Positions 43,900 through 52,499 of a DNA stretch of 64,000 bases are shown here, one piece after another (position 1 is the stretch's first letter; each line of letters opens with the position of its first letter). The translations under genes and the position numbers were made by a program. Under the pieces are notes generated by a model, which saw nothing but the letters and a program-made list of their open reading frames with translations, ran no database searches and was not told the origin of the DNA. The stretch is from positions 1 to 64,000 of the forward strand of contig JAYWHT010000116.1 in NCBI GenBank assembly GCA_043777595.1, read 5' to 3'. Source of the stretch: JAYVJH01 sp043777595 (GTDB taxonomy: Bacteria; Bacteroidota; Bacteroidia; Cytophagales; Spirosomataceae).

Positions 43900-44277
43900 A
43901 TGTCAATTATAAAAAACCCGTTACTATTTGTTGGATCGCTTGGCGAAAAACATATTTACACACTGTATGATTCGGGGGCCAATCTGTCGTGTATACACCC
44001 TGACCAAATTTTAGACTTAGAAATTTCTCGACCGCTTGGTCGTATAAGGTTGATTGGTACTGCTGCTGAAGGACACTACATAGAAGTAACCGACAGAGTA
44101 AGTCTTGACTTTTATATAGACGATGTATTACTGTCAGACGAATTTTTGATTATCCCAGGTCTTAGCGAAGATGCTATTATTGGGGCTGCTACAATGCAAA
44201 AATGGCGTATTAAATTGGACTTTGAACACGACATAGCTATCGTTGATCCAAAAGTAGCCAAAATGCAACTAATTTAA
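43900..44277 (+). CDS. Retropepsin-like aspartic protease
   Basis: A 125-residue single-domain protein. The active-site motif is D24-S-G-A in YDSGANLS, and IIGAATMQKW is the second conserved glycine motif of retropepsin-like folds. It has no signal peptide, so it would act in the cytosol as a dimer. Bacterial members are poorly known. It sits 43 bases after the HExxH gene and 30 bases before polX on the same strand. Confidence 0.82.
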   Translation: MSIIKNPLLFVGSLGEKHIYTLYDSGANLSCIHPDQILDLEISRPLGRIRLIGTAAEGHYIEVTDRVSLDFYIDDVLLSDEFLIIPGLSEDAIIGAATMQKWRIKLDFEHDIAIVDPKVAKMQLI

Positions 44278-44307
44278 TTTAGTGATAACCCAATAAGATA
44301 AAAAAAC

Positions 44308-45990
44308 GTGTCAAACGAAGAAATTATTGATGCCCTCGAACTCACTGCCAAACTGATGGAACTGCATGAGGGCGATGCTTTTAAAATAAAAAATTATAGC
44401 GCAACTGCGTTTAGTCTCAACAAACTAATTGACATACAACTGGCCAACTGCTCGATTGATGACCTGATAAAACTACAAAGTGTGGGCAAAAGTACGGCTA
44501 CTAAAATAGTGGAATTTGTGCAGACTGGGCATTTTAAAGAATTGGACGATTTGCTGGCGCAGACACCCAGCGGTGTGTTAGATATGTTTAAAGTCAAAGG
44601 AATTGGCCCCAAGAAAATCGCTGTCATTTGGCGAGAACTGGGTATAGAAGACCTACGAGAGCTACAGATTGCGTGCGAGAGTGGTAAAATTGCCAAACTC
44701 AAAGGTTTCGGTGAAGGCACACAACAAAAGATATTAGACTCGCTGGCTTTTATGCAGAGCCAAGTTGGCAAACTTCGTATGGACAAAGCCGAAGCACTGG
44801 CACAACAAATTAAGGCGTTGCTTAGTCCTGTTTTTGAACGAGTAGAGATTGCAGGACAAGTACGCCGAAGGTCAGAAATTGTAGATACTCTTGTGCTTAT
44901 AATTGCGACCAACGAGCCTGTGAAAGCGCAGCAACAAATCAATGTTTTTGAAGATTTGGTTCAAGATGTCAAACACTCATCACCATTTATTTGGCGGGGC
45001 AAAGCGTTTGATTTACAGGTTTTGGTAGAATTGGTATGTGTCAAGCCCGATCAATTTGGAAGCCAATATTTTATACTCTCTGCCGACCAAAAACACTTGG
45101 CCGAACGCACACCGTCTGGGCAATCGTTGATGCAAGTAGCTTATAATGAAACGATTGTATCTGACGAAGACGTATATCAGAAAGCAAATTTACCATTTAT
45201 AGTCCCCGAAATGAGAGAGGGTTTGGGGGAATTTGAATGGGCAATAAATAATAAAATTGAGGATTTGGTAACTTGGAACGACCTCCGTGGCATTTTGCAC
45301 AACCACAGTACATATTCTGACGGTAAGCATAGCTTGGAGCGAATGGCTACGTTTTGTAAAGAACTGGGTTTTGAGTATTTGGGCATCGCCGACCATTCAA
45401 AGTCAGCAGGTTATGCCAATGGTTTGAGCGTAGAGCGAGTAATAGACCAACACCGAGAGATTGAAAAACTAAACCAACAACTCGCACCATTCAAAATATT
45501 AAAAGGCATCGAAGCCGATATTTTAGGCGATGGCACTTTGGACTATGACAACGACATACTGGCGACTTTTGACTACGTGGTGGCCTCTGTACACAGCAAC
45601 CTGACGATGAACTACGACAAAGCCATGAGCCGACTTGTCAGAGCAATCGAAAACCCACATACAACAATTTTAGGCCACCCAACAGGCAGACTGTTACTGT
45701 CTCGTGAAGGCTACCCGATTGACCACAAGTTAATTATAGATGCCTGTGCAGCCAACAACGTAGTGATAGAAATCAACGCAAGCCCGTGGCGATTGGACAT
45801 CGACTGGCGGTGGATACGTTATTGTATAGAAAAAAATGTAATGCTTAGTATCAATCCTGACGCACACGAAACCGATGGCTATTTTGATATGCACTACGGA
45901 GTGTCCATTGGTCGCAAAGGCGGCCTAACCAAAAACATGACTTTTAACGCACTTACTTTGACAGAAATAGAGGCATTTTTGAAGAAATAA
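44308..45990 (+). CDS. polX: PolX-type protein with degenerate polymerase site and PHP exonuclease domain
   Basis: A 560-residue protein starting with GTG. Residues 1-150 hold the helix-hairpin-helix regions of family X polymerases (SVGKSTATKIVEF, VKGIGPKKIAVIW). In the palm, the segment that should hold the two catalytic aspartates as D-I-D reads E190-I-V-D-T-L-V196, so the metal-binding Asp pair is lost and the GS of the nucleotide site reads GQ. The C-terminal PHP domain is complete: HNHSTYSDG (H331, H333, D338), GIADHS, GIEAD, SVHSN, GHPTGR and NPDAH. It is likely a 3'-5' exonuclease or AP-site nuclease in base-excision repair without polymerase activity. Confidence 0.9.
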   Translation: MSNEEIIDALELTAKLMELHEGDAFKIKNYSATAFSLNKLIDIQLANCSIDDLIKLQSVGKSTATKIVEFVQTGHFKELDDLLAQTPSGVLDMFKVKGIGPKKIAVIWRELGIEDLRELQIACESGKIAKLKGFGEGTQQKILDSLAFMQSQVGKLRMDKAEALAQQIKALLSPVFERVEIAGQVRRRSEIVDTLVLIIATNEPVKAQQQINVFEDLVQDVKHSSPFIWRGKAFDLQVLVELVCVKPDQFGSQYFILSADQKHLAERTPSGQSLMQVAYNETIVSDEDVYQKANLPFIVPEMREGLGEFEWAINNKIEDLVTWNDLRGILHNHSTYSDGKHSLERMATFCKELGFEYLGIADHSKSAGYANGLSVERVIDQHREIEKLNQQLAPFKILKGIEADILGDGTLDYDNDILATFDYVVASVHSNLTMNYDKAMSRLVRAIENPHTTILGHPTGRLLLSREGYPIDHKLIIDACAANNVVIEINASPWRLDIDWRWIRYCIEKNVMLSINPDAHETDGYFDMHYGVSIGRKGGLTKNMTFNALTLTEIEAFLKK

Positions 45991-46053
45991 CCCTATCAAT
46001 CGTAGTTTTGGGTGTAACAAAATACGCATACAGTCTTTAACCAAATAAAAATA

Positions 46054-46085
46054 CTTTTCGTTATTCGTTTTTCACTATTCACTAC
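46054..46085 (+). repeat. Short tandem TTTTCGTTATTC / TTTTCACTATTCAC tract
   Basis: A low-complexity tract of 7 to 8-base units in the convergent gap between polX and selD. It matches the tract type at 53823-53862 and the + strand of E2 linker 1 (33494 onwards). Confidence 0.6.
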
Positions 46086-47156
46086 TTACAGTACCTCAAC
46101 TACGTTTTGTTTTTTGTCAGTAAGTCGTCCAAAAGTTTGTAGGTCAAAATTATTTTGTTTCATAAAATCCTCAAAATCAGACTGGTGCGCTGGTTCTACG
46201 GCTACGAGCAAGCCTCCGCTTGTCTGCGGGTCGGCTAAGATATAACGCTGGTTTTCGGTTAGTTCACTGATTTTGTGGCCATAGCTTTCCCAGTTTCTGA
46301 CCGTACCGCCTGGGAATGATTTTTGGGCCAAATAGTCTGATATAAAAGGCAATTTTGGTACTTTCTCAAAATCAATTTCAGCACTTAGGCCACTGCCTTC
46401 GGCCATCTCTGTCAGGTGTCCAAGCAGTCCGAAGCCTGTTACGTCTGTTAATGCTTTGACGTAGCTTAGTTTTCCGATTTTTTCACCTATACTATTTAGT
46501 TGCGCCATGAGTTGCGGTGCTATGTGGGCGTGTGCTGGGGCTAAGATTTGTTTTTTTTGAGCCGTAGTCAAAATACCCACACCGAGTGGTTTGGTCAGGT
46601 AGAGCAAGCAACCTTCGGTAGCGGTATTATTTTGTTTGAGGTGAGCAATCAAAACTTTACCCGTAACTGCCAGCCCAAAAATAGGTTCTGGACTATCAAT
46701 ACTATGGCCACCAGCAAGCGGTATGCCCGCCTCAGCACAAATAGCTCGGCTACCTTCGAGAACTTGCTGGGCTATTTCGGGGGCAATTTTATCTATGGGC
46801 CAACCCAAAATCGCAATAGCCATCAAAGGAGTACCGCCCATAGCGTACACGTCCGAAATAGCGTTGGCCGATGCAATCCGACCAAAATCAAAAGCATCAT
46901 CGACGATAGGCATAAAAAAATCGGTAGTACTGATTACGGCTTCGCCATTGCCCAAGTCCATCACAGCCGCATCGTCTCGAGAGTCGTTGCCTACGAGCAG
47001 TCCCCCAGCCCCCAGAGGGGGAATTATTATCTCCCCCTCTGGGGGCTGGGGGACTGCCAATATCTTATCTAAAACTTTTGGCGAAATTTTGCAGCCACAA
47101 CCTGCACCATGACTGTACTGAGTGAGTTTTACTAATTTGGGGTTGGTTTCCATCAA
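46086..47156 (-). CDS. selD: Selenide, water dikinase SelD
   Basis: A 356-residue enzyme making selenophosphate from selenide and ATP. The active-site loop SHGAGC20-G-C-K23 has cysteine where some species have selenocysteine. Downstream motifs GLLVGNDSRDDAAV, DFFMPIVDD and GGHSID are normal. Residues about 35-52 (PQPPEGEIIIPPLGAGG) are an insertion relative to E. coli SelD and are encoded by a perfect 26-bp inverted repeat (46997-47057), clearly a later in-frame insertion. No selA, selB or 2-selenouridine synthase gene is in the window. Confidence 0.94.
   Translation of the reverse strand: MMETNPKLVKLTQYSHGAGCGCKISPKVLDKILAVPQPPEGEIIIPPLGAGGLLVGNDSRDDAAVMDLGNGEAVISTTDFFMPIVDDAFDFGRIASANAISDVYAMGGTPLMAIAILGWPIDKIAPEIAQQVLEGSRAICAEAGIPLAGGHSIDSPEPIFGLAVTGKVLIAHLKQNNTATEGCLLYLTKPLGVGILTTAQKKQILAPAHAHIAPQLMAQLNSIGEKIGKLSYVKALTDVTGFGLLGHLTEMAEGSGLSAEIDFEKVPKLPFISDYLAQKSFPGGTVRNWESYGHKISELTENQRYILADPQTSGGLLVAVEPAHQSDFEDFMKQNNFDLQTFGRLTDKKQNVVEVL
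46997..47057. repeat. In-frame palindromic element inside selD
   Basis: Perfect 26-bp inverted repeats (46997-47022 and 47032-47057) separated by 9 bases, rich in C5/G5 runs with the core CCCCCAGCCCCCAGAGGGGG. It replaces a short loop between the active-site region and the GLLVGN motif of SelD, keeping the frame. It resembles the way Rickettsia palindromic elements insert into protein genes. Confidence 0.85.
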
Positions 47157-47275
47157 AATGAAGTTCTTAACAATAAGATAATTTAAGTATTATGATTTCA
47201 AGAATAAAAAAATGTATTATTCTAACAAACAAGGCTATACGTGGCTCAAAGTTAGTATTTTTTTGAGGTAGTGTT

Positions 47276-47307
47276 TTTGTTTGTCATTTATTTTTCTTGT
47301 TTCTTTG
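47276..47307 (+). promoter_or_regulatory. Predicted promoter of the TonB-dependent receptor gene
   Basis: TTTG at 47276-47279, 20 bases of spacer, then TTTCTTTG at 47300-47307, one mismatch from TAnnTTTG. Transcription would start near 47314, giving a leader of about 60 bases. Confidence 0.4.
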
Positions 47308-47374
47308 CACCACAATTTGAAAGAAATCTCAAAAATCTAACTTATCAATCATCAACCAATCAACCCCATTTTTT

Positions 47375-50300
47375 ATGAATTTCAAATCTCTACTCAGTAA
47401 TTTTGTACTCAGTAAACGAACAGTAGTTGGGCTTTTTGTGGCCTGCACGCTGTTCTTTGTCAGTTTTGGGCAATATGCCACCGCCCAAGTAACAAGTTCG
47501 CAAATTACAGGCTCAGTCTTAGACGAAAAAGGGGTTGGCTTACCAGGTGCAACCGTCGTAGCCACACATGTACCGTCTGGTTCAAAGTTTGGTACAGTTA
47601 CCAACACCGCTGGTCGGTACACATTGCCCGCAGTTCGTGTAGGTGGTCCTTACACTGTTACAGTTAGCTTTATAGGCTACAAAGAACAATCACAAGAAGG
47701 TATCGTTGCCGACTTGGGTTCGGCTGCAAATGCTAACTTCAAAATGGCAGAAGAAAGCAGCACGCTACAAGAGGTTAGAATTACATCAAATCGCTCTGAT
47801 ATTATTTCATCGAGCCGTACTGGTGCATCTGCCAACTTTGGTACTGCAACGCTTTCGAGCTTGCCAACTATCGGTCGTACTATCAACGACATTACCAAGT
47901 ACAATGCTTACAGCAATGGACGTTCGTTTGCTGGTCAAGATAGCCGCCTGAATAACTTTACGATTGATGGTTCAGTATTTAACAATGGTTTTGGACTGGG
48001 TAGCCAAGCGCAAGCAGGTGGTCGTACTGGTACAACGGCTGTGTCGATAGATGCCATTGAGCAAATTCAGATAAACATTGCTCCGTTTGATGTCCGTCAG
48101 TCGGGCTTTGCTGGTGCGGGTATCAATGCCGTTACTCGCTCTGGTACAAACGAAGTAAGTGGCTCGGCATATACTTTTTGGCGCAATAGCAACTTAGCTG
48201 GCAAAAAAGCCGACGGCAAAGACTTACCACCTGTAAGCATAAACGAAAGAACGTATGGCTTCCGTGTAGGTGGTCCACTTATCAAAAACAAGTTATTTTT
48301 CTTTGTAAACTACGAGCAATTTACCGCTTCAAATCCAGCCTTAGACTGGGTAGCCAACCGCCCAGGTGCAACAGGTAACGTGTCTCGTACTACTGCCGCA
48401 GACTTAGAAGACATTGCAAGTTTTATGCGTACCAACTTTGGCTATGAGGCTGGGTCAATCGACAACTTCAATAATGCCGTATCAAGTAAAAAAGCATTGG
48501 TCCGTTTAGATTATAATATCAACAACAACAACAAACTAACAGTAAGATATTCGCACCACGACTCACAGTCGGACGCTATCATTAGCAACAGTAACAGTAG
48601 CAACACCGCAGGTAATGGTAACCGTACCAACTCTGCACTGGCATTGTCGCCACAAAATACTGGTTATAAAATCGCTGACAATACCCGCTCGTTTGTGGCC
48701 GAACTGAACTCTACATTTAGCAGTAAATTTGCAAATAACCTCATTGCAACTTACAACAAACAAATCGAAGACCGTGCGTATGTAAATAGTGTTTTTCCGA
48801 CAGTAGATATTTTGTTGAATGGCTCTACTTATACTTCTATTGGTTTTGACCCATTTACACCAAATAACAAACTGAATTATTCAACTTTTAATATCGCCGA
48901 CAACCTTAGTATATTTGCTGGTAAACATACCATTACTGTTGGTGCTGGTTTAGAGTTTTTTCAGTCAAATAACATATTCTTTCCTACGTCAAACGGTGCT
49001 TGGGTTTATAACTCTATTGCAGACTTCAAAACTGCTGCTTTGGCATTTAAGAGCAATCCAACAGCTACTGTTTCGCCAGTGTCAGCAGCACGTTTTAACT
49101 ATCGCTACTCGTTGTTGCCAGATGGCAGCGAGCCATTGCAGACCTTGAAGCAATCGACTATTTCGGCCTTTATACAAGATGAGTTTCAAGCTACCGACCG
49201 TTTGAAGCTAAACTTTGGTCTGCGCTTCGATTCATTCAAATATGACGATGCAACCTCAAAAGACTTTGCAAACCCTGTCGTAGCTGCACTAAGCTACAGA
49301 GACGAAAACGGACAAGAACTAAAAGTAAACACAGGGGCTTTTCCGAGTGCTAAGGTGTTGGTATCTCCTCGTTTTGGTTTTAACTTCGACGTAAAAGGCG
49401 ATAAATCTTTACAAATTCGTGGTGGTACTGGTTTATTTGTGTCTCGTATTCCTCAGGTGTTAGTATCTAACCAGTTGGGTAACAATGGTGTAAATACAGC
49501 AGTACTTAACTTTCAAAACACAACAGCTTATCCGTTTACAACCGACCCAAGCCGTTACAAGCCCACAACAACCGACATCACAAAGCTACCTGCTTATGTA
49601 ATCAATGCTTCGACCGAAAACCTGAAAAACCCGGTAATCTGGAAAACAAACTTAGCGGTTGATTATAGACTACCCGGCAACGTTATTGCAACAGTAGAAG
49701 GTATCTATAACAAAAACATACAAGCACTACGCTACATTGATGCCAACCTAAGAGGGCCAAGCACACAATTTAGCGGTACAGACGTTCGTGGTCGTTTTCC
49801 AGCATCTGGTCTTACTGGCACGGCCGTCAATCCTGCTCGTTTTATCAACTCTGCCAATACCAATGCTTTTATTTTGACAAATACCAACAAAGGCGAGTCG
49901 TACTCATTGACTTTTAAATTAGAAAAACCAGCTACAAAAGGCTTCGGTGGAATGTTGGGTTATACCTACGCACTTGCCAAAGACATTCAGTCGGTAGCAA
50001 GTACTGTATTGGCTAACATTCCGACAGTTGCTGGTCAAAACTTTTTATCGACTTCATACTCAGACAACGACCTCCGTCATCGTGCAGTTGGTTTTGTGAG
50101 CTACCGTCTCAACTATGGTGGCGACTTCGGTGGCTCTACTATGTTTACGTTAGGTATGGTTGCACAAGGTGGTTTTAGAGTATCGTACATAGCAGGAAGC
50201 GACATCAATGGCGACGGCCAAAACAACGACTTGATTTTTGTACCAGGCACAACATCAGAAACTGCATTTGCACCGCTCACAGTAGGTGCTGGCGCAACTG

Positions 50301-50740
50301 CAATTACCTTTACGCCAGAGCAGCAATTAGTAGCGTTCAATGCCTTTGTTGATAACAATCCTTATCTTTCGACCCGCCGTGGGCAATATGCAGAGCGCAA
50401 TGGCGGCTACTCGCCAAGCCTAACACGTTTTGACTTTACAGTTGAGCAAGATTTGTATGTTAAAGTTGGTGCCAAAGGCAAAAGAAACGTAATTCGTTTA
50501 CGTGCAGATATTCTTAACTTTGGTAACTTCATAAACAACAAATATGGAGTAGGTTACACATCGTCAGCTACAAACCCAGTTACACTGGCCAGCATCAGTG
50601 CAACAGGCGTACCAACCTACCGCATGAACACCCAAGTAAAAGACGGGCGGACAGTTTTGATACAAGATTCATTCGTTAAGAGTATCAACCTTGATAACGT
50701 ATGGCAAGCACAACTCGGTATTCGTTATATTTTCAACTAA
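47375..50740 (+). CDS. TonB-dependent receptor, Oar-like
   Basis: An 1121-residue outer-membrane receptor. It has a long signal peptide ending near YATAQ, a carboxypeptidase-regulatory domain (about 45-125, with GSVLDEKGVGLPGATV), a plug domain (about 135-240, IDAIEQIQINIAPFDVRQSG), and a beta-barrel to the final LGIRYIFN. This is the Oar-like type of TonB receptor that is frequent in Bacteroidota and thought to take up or bind peptides or glycans rather than only siderophores. No SusD partner follows, so it is not a glycan PUL pair. A terminator follows the stop. Confidence 0.92.
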   Translation: MNFKSLLSNFVLSKRTVVGLFVACTLFFVSFGQYATAQVTSSQITGSVLDEKGVGLPGATVVATHVPSGSKFGTVTNTAGRYTLPAVRVGGPYTVTVSFIGYKEQSQEGIVADLGSAANANFKMAEESSTLQEVRITSNRSDIISSSRTGASANFGTATLSSLPTIGRTINDITKYNAYSNGRSFAGQDSRLNNFTIDGSVFNNGFGLGSQAQAGGRTGTTAVSIDAIEQIQINIAPFDVRQSGFAGAGINAVTRSGTNEVSGSAYTFWRNSNLAGKKADGKDLPPVSINERTYGFRVGGPLIKNKLFFFVNYEQFTASNPALDWVANRPGATGNVSRTTAADLEDIASFMRTNFGYEAGSIDNFNNAVSSKKALVRLDYNINNNNKLTVRYSHHDSQSDAIISNSNSSNTAGNGNRTNSALALSPQNTGYKIADNTRSFVAELNSTFSSKFANNLIATYNKQIEDRAYVNSVFPTVDILLNGSTYTSIGFDPFTPNNKLNYSTFNIADNLSIFAGKHTITVGAGLEFFQSNNIFFPTSNGAWVYNSIADFKTAALAFKSNPTATVSPVSAARFNYRYSLLPDGSEPLQTLKQSTISAFIQDEFQATDRLKLNFGLRFDSFKYDDATSKDFANPVVAALSYRDENGQELKVNTGAFPSAKVLVSPRFGFNFDVKGDKSLQIRGGTGLFVSRIPQVLVSNQLGNNGVNTAVLNFQNTTAYPFTTDPSRYKPTTTDITKLPAYVINASTENLKNPVIWKTNLAVDYRLPGNVIATVEGIYNKNIQALRYIDANLRGPSTQFSGTDVRGRFPASGLTGTAVNPARFINSANTNAFILTNTNKGESYSLTFKLEKPATKGFGGMLGYTYALAKDIQSVASTVLANIPTVAGQNFLSTSYSDNDLRHRAVGFVSYRLNYGGDFGGSTMFTLGMVAQGGFRVSYIAGSDINGDGQNNDLIFVPGTTSETAFAPLTVGAGATAITFTPEQQLVAFNAFVDNNPYLSTRRGQYAERNGGYSPSLTRFDFTVEQDLYVKVGAKGKRNVIRLRADILNFGNFINNKYGVGYTSSATNPVTLASISATGVPTYRMNTQVKDGRTVLIQDSFVKSINLDNVWQAQLGIRYIFN

Positions 50741-50762
50741 GTTACAATAACACATACCAAAC

Positions 50763-50803
50763 AAAAAAGGAAGCCTTTGCTCAGAGCGAAGGCTTCCTTT
50801 TTT
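50763..50803 (+). terminator. Terminator after the TonB-dependent receptor
   Basis: Stem AAAAAAGGAAGCCTT (from 50763) with AAGGCTTCCTTTTTT (to 50803), extended by an inner GC pair, loop about 7 bases, ending in T6. It starts 23 bases after the stop codon. Confidence 0.9.
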
Positions 50804-50806
50804 GTT

Positions 50807-50868
50807 CCACTGGCTGAAGCCAGTGGCAATTCTCTATTTTATCTCATTCCACTGGCTGAAGCCAGTGG
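50807..50868. repeat. REP-like hairpins, copies 2 and 3
   Basis: Two copies of a 20-bp hairpin, 50807-50826 and 50849-50868, arms CCACTGGCT and AGCCAGTGG around a GA loop, each followed by CAATT. Compared with copies at 14097 and 53647, the arms differ at two positions and the paired bases have changed to match. Confidence 0.85.
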
Positions 50869-50927
50869 CAATTTAATTGATATTTATTACTGGCTACTAT
50901 TTATATTTGCTCAAAAAACAAAAACTT

Positions 50928-51266
50928 ATGGAATACATCTCTTGGCAAGATTTTGAAAAAGTAGAACTATATGCTGGTACAATCGTAGATGTCCAAGATT
51001 TTGCCAAAGCCCGCAAGCCTGCCTATAAGTTATGGGTAGACTTAGGGCCAGAAATGGGTATTAAGCGTAGTTCGGCACAAGTAACCAAACTCTATACAAA
51101 AGAACAACTATTGGGCAGACAGGTGATATGCGTTGTCAATTTTCCTACCCGCCAAATAGCCGATTTTATTTCTGAAATTTTGGTAACAGGCTTTATATTA
51201 GACGATGGCGAGGTGGTGCTGTCTCAACCCGAGCGGCCTGTTCCCAATGGCAGCAAGTTAGCTTAA
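50928..51266 (+). CDS. csaA: CsaA-like tRNA-binding domain protein
   Basis: The frame opens at 50877, but ATG 50928 (MEYISWQDFEKVELYAG) is the family start and gives 112 residues, the normal length. It has the OB-fold of CsaA/tRNA-binding proteins with the motif KRSSAQVTKLYTKEQLLGRQVICVVNF in pieces (here KRSSAQ, then GRQVICVVNF). CsaA is described as a homodimeric secretion-related chaperone and tRNA-binding protein. It ends 4 bases before the convergent MoxR gene. Confidence 0.9.
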   Translation: MEYISWQDFEKVELYAGTIVDVQDFAKARKPAYKLWVDLGPEMGIKRSSAQVTKLYTKEQLLGRQVICVVNFPTRQIADFISEILVTGFILDDGEVVLSQPERPVPNGSKLA

Positions 51267-51270
51267 AACG

Positions 51271-52119
51271 TCAGTACGGCTTCATACCCTTGGCTCTTAG
51301 TGCCTGATAAAGGTCGTTATCTTGCTCGTTTTTGAGCAACGACCCCAAAAATGGCGGCAAGTCGGGCATGGTTTCTAAATCTTTGAGGTCATCGGCCGAT
51401 ACTTTTGCCCAGAGCAGTAGCTTTATCCAATCTACAAGTTCGCTGGTTGATGGTTTTTTCTTTAATGCTTTTACTTCTCTGATTGCAAAAAATACTTTCA
51501 GCGAGCGTTCCAATAGTTCGGTATCTAAGTTGGGATAATGTACATCAACGATTTGCTGCATGGTCGGACGGTCGGGAAAGCGAATGAAGTGAAAAAAACA
51601 TCGTCTCAAAAAAGCATCTGGCAATTCTTTTTCGTTATTGGACGTAATGATGACAATAGGGCGAATTTTGGCCGCAATCGTACGGTCTAATTCATAACAA
51701 AAAAACTCCATTCGGTCGAGTTCTTGTAGTAAGTCGTTCGGAAATTCAATGTCGGCCTTGTCGATTTCGTCAATCAACAACACTACTTGCTCGTCAGAAT
51801 CAAACGCCTCCCATAGTTTTCCTTTTTTGATATAATTGGCTACATCGTACACTTTTTGGTCGCCAAGCTGCGAGTCTCTGAGCCTCGATACAGCGTCGTA
51901 TTCGTACAAACCCTGGTGTGCTGTCGTAGTAGATTTGACGTGCCAAGTTATGAGCCGTTTGCCCAATGCTTCGGCCACTTCATAGGCAAGCATGGTTTTG
52001 CCCGTGCCAGGCTCCCCTTTTATCAATAATGGTTTTTGTAAACTCACTGATGCATTGACGGCTATGCTCAATTCACGGGTGGCCACATACTTTTTAGTCC
52101 CTTCAAAGGTTTGGTTCAT
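51271..52119 (-). CDS. MoxR-type AAA ATPase
   Basis: A 282-residue AAA+ ATPase. Walker A is GEPGTGKT (residues 35-42) and Walker B is VVLLIDEIDK, followed by sensor 1 ITSNNEKELPD and the arginine region FLRRCFF. MoxR ATPases act with a VWA-domain partner to mature or activate complexes. No VWA protein is encoded next to it here. The gene is monocistronic, convergent with csaA and divergent from glnA across a 380-base spacer. Confidence 0.92.
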   Translation of the reverse strand: MNQTFEGTKKYVATRELSIAVNASVSLQKPLLIKGEPGTGKTMLAYEVAEALGKRLITWHVKSTTTAHQGLYEYDAVSRLRDSQLGDQKVYDVANYIKKGKLWEAFDSDEQVVLLIDEIDKADIEFPNDLLQELDRMEFFCYELDRTIAAKIRPIVIITSNNEKELPDAFLRRCFFHFIRFPDRPTMQQIVDVHYPNLDTELLERSLKVFFAIREVKALKKKPSTSELVDWIKLLLWAKVSADDLKDLETMPDLPPFLGSLLKNEQDNDLYQALRAKGMKPY

Positions 52120-52416
52120 TTGTTAATGGTTTTTATATGTCTTCAAAAAACGTAATTTATACTGATATTAACAACAATCTGACTGAGAAACCTGTAATTA
52201 TTTAATTTTTATCAAAAACTAAATAATTACATATAATCTTATTTATTCTTAATTTTACTTTGTTTAAAACCATAATTTTAACTATTTGAATTATTTTATG
52301 TTATACTAAGTCAAAATCAAACTTAGTGTATTTGTTGAATAAATACAATTAAAAATAGTATTTTTAGGCGAATAAGTCAATAATAAATGGTAAAATGCAA
52401 AAAAAATAACATATTA
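52120..52416. other. AT-rich spacer between moxR and glnA
   Basis: A very AT-rich stretch with no ORF, hairpin or recognisable RNA. Its 3' neighbour holds the predicted glnA promoter. I see no other feature in it. Confidence 0.5.
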
Positions 52417-52448
52417 TTTGGCAAATATCAATATTTGCTATATTTTTG
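52417..52448 (+). promoter_or_regulatory. Predicted glnA promoter with an internal palindromic operator
   Basis: TTTG at 52417-52420, 20-base spacer, then TATTTTTG at 52441-52448: a full match to the Bacteroidota promoter pattern. The spacer is filled by a perfect palindrome, GCAAATAT and ATATTTGC (52421-52438) around a CA centre, positioned to block or recruit polymerase. Transcription would start near 52455, giving a leader of about 45 bases. The regulator is unknown. Confidence 0.6.
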
Positions 52449-52499
52449 GACTTCTAAATAAAACAATAAGCACACCAACTCAAAAATTAGTCAATTCTC

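Noticed and set aside
44394..44942. 182-codon minus-strand ORF inside polX
   Set aside because: Ser/Cys-rich antisense shadow of the PolX coding region.
46548..47072. 174-codon + strand ORF opposite selD
   Set aside because: Antisense shadow of selD, without family features.
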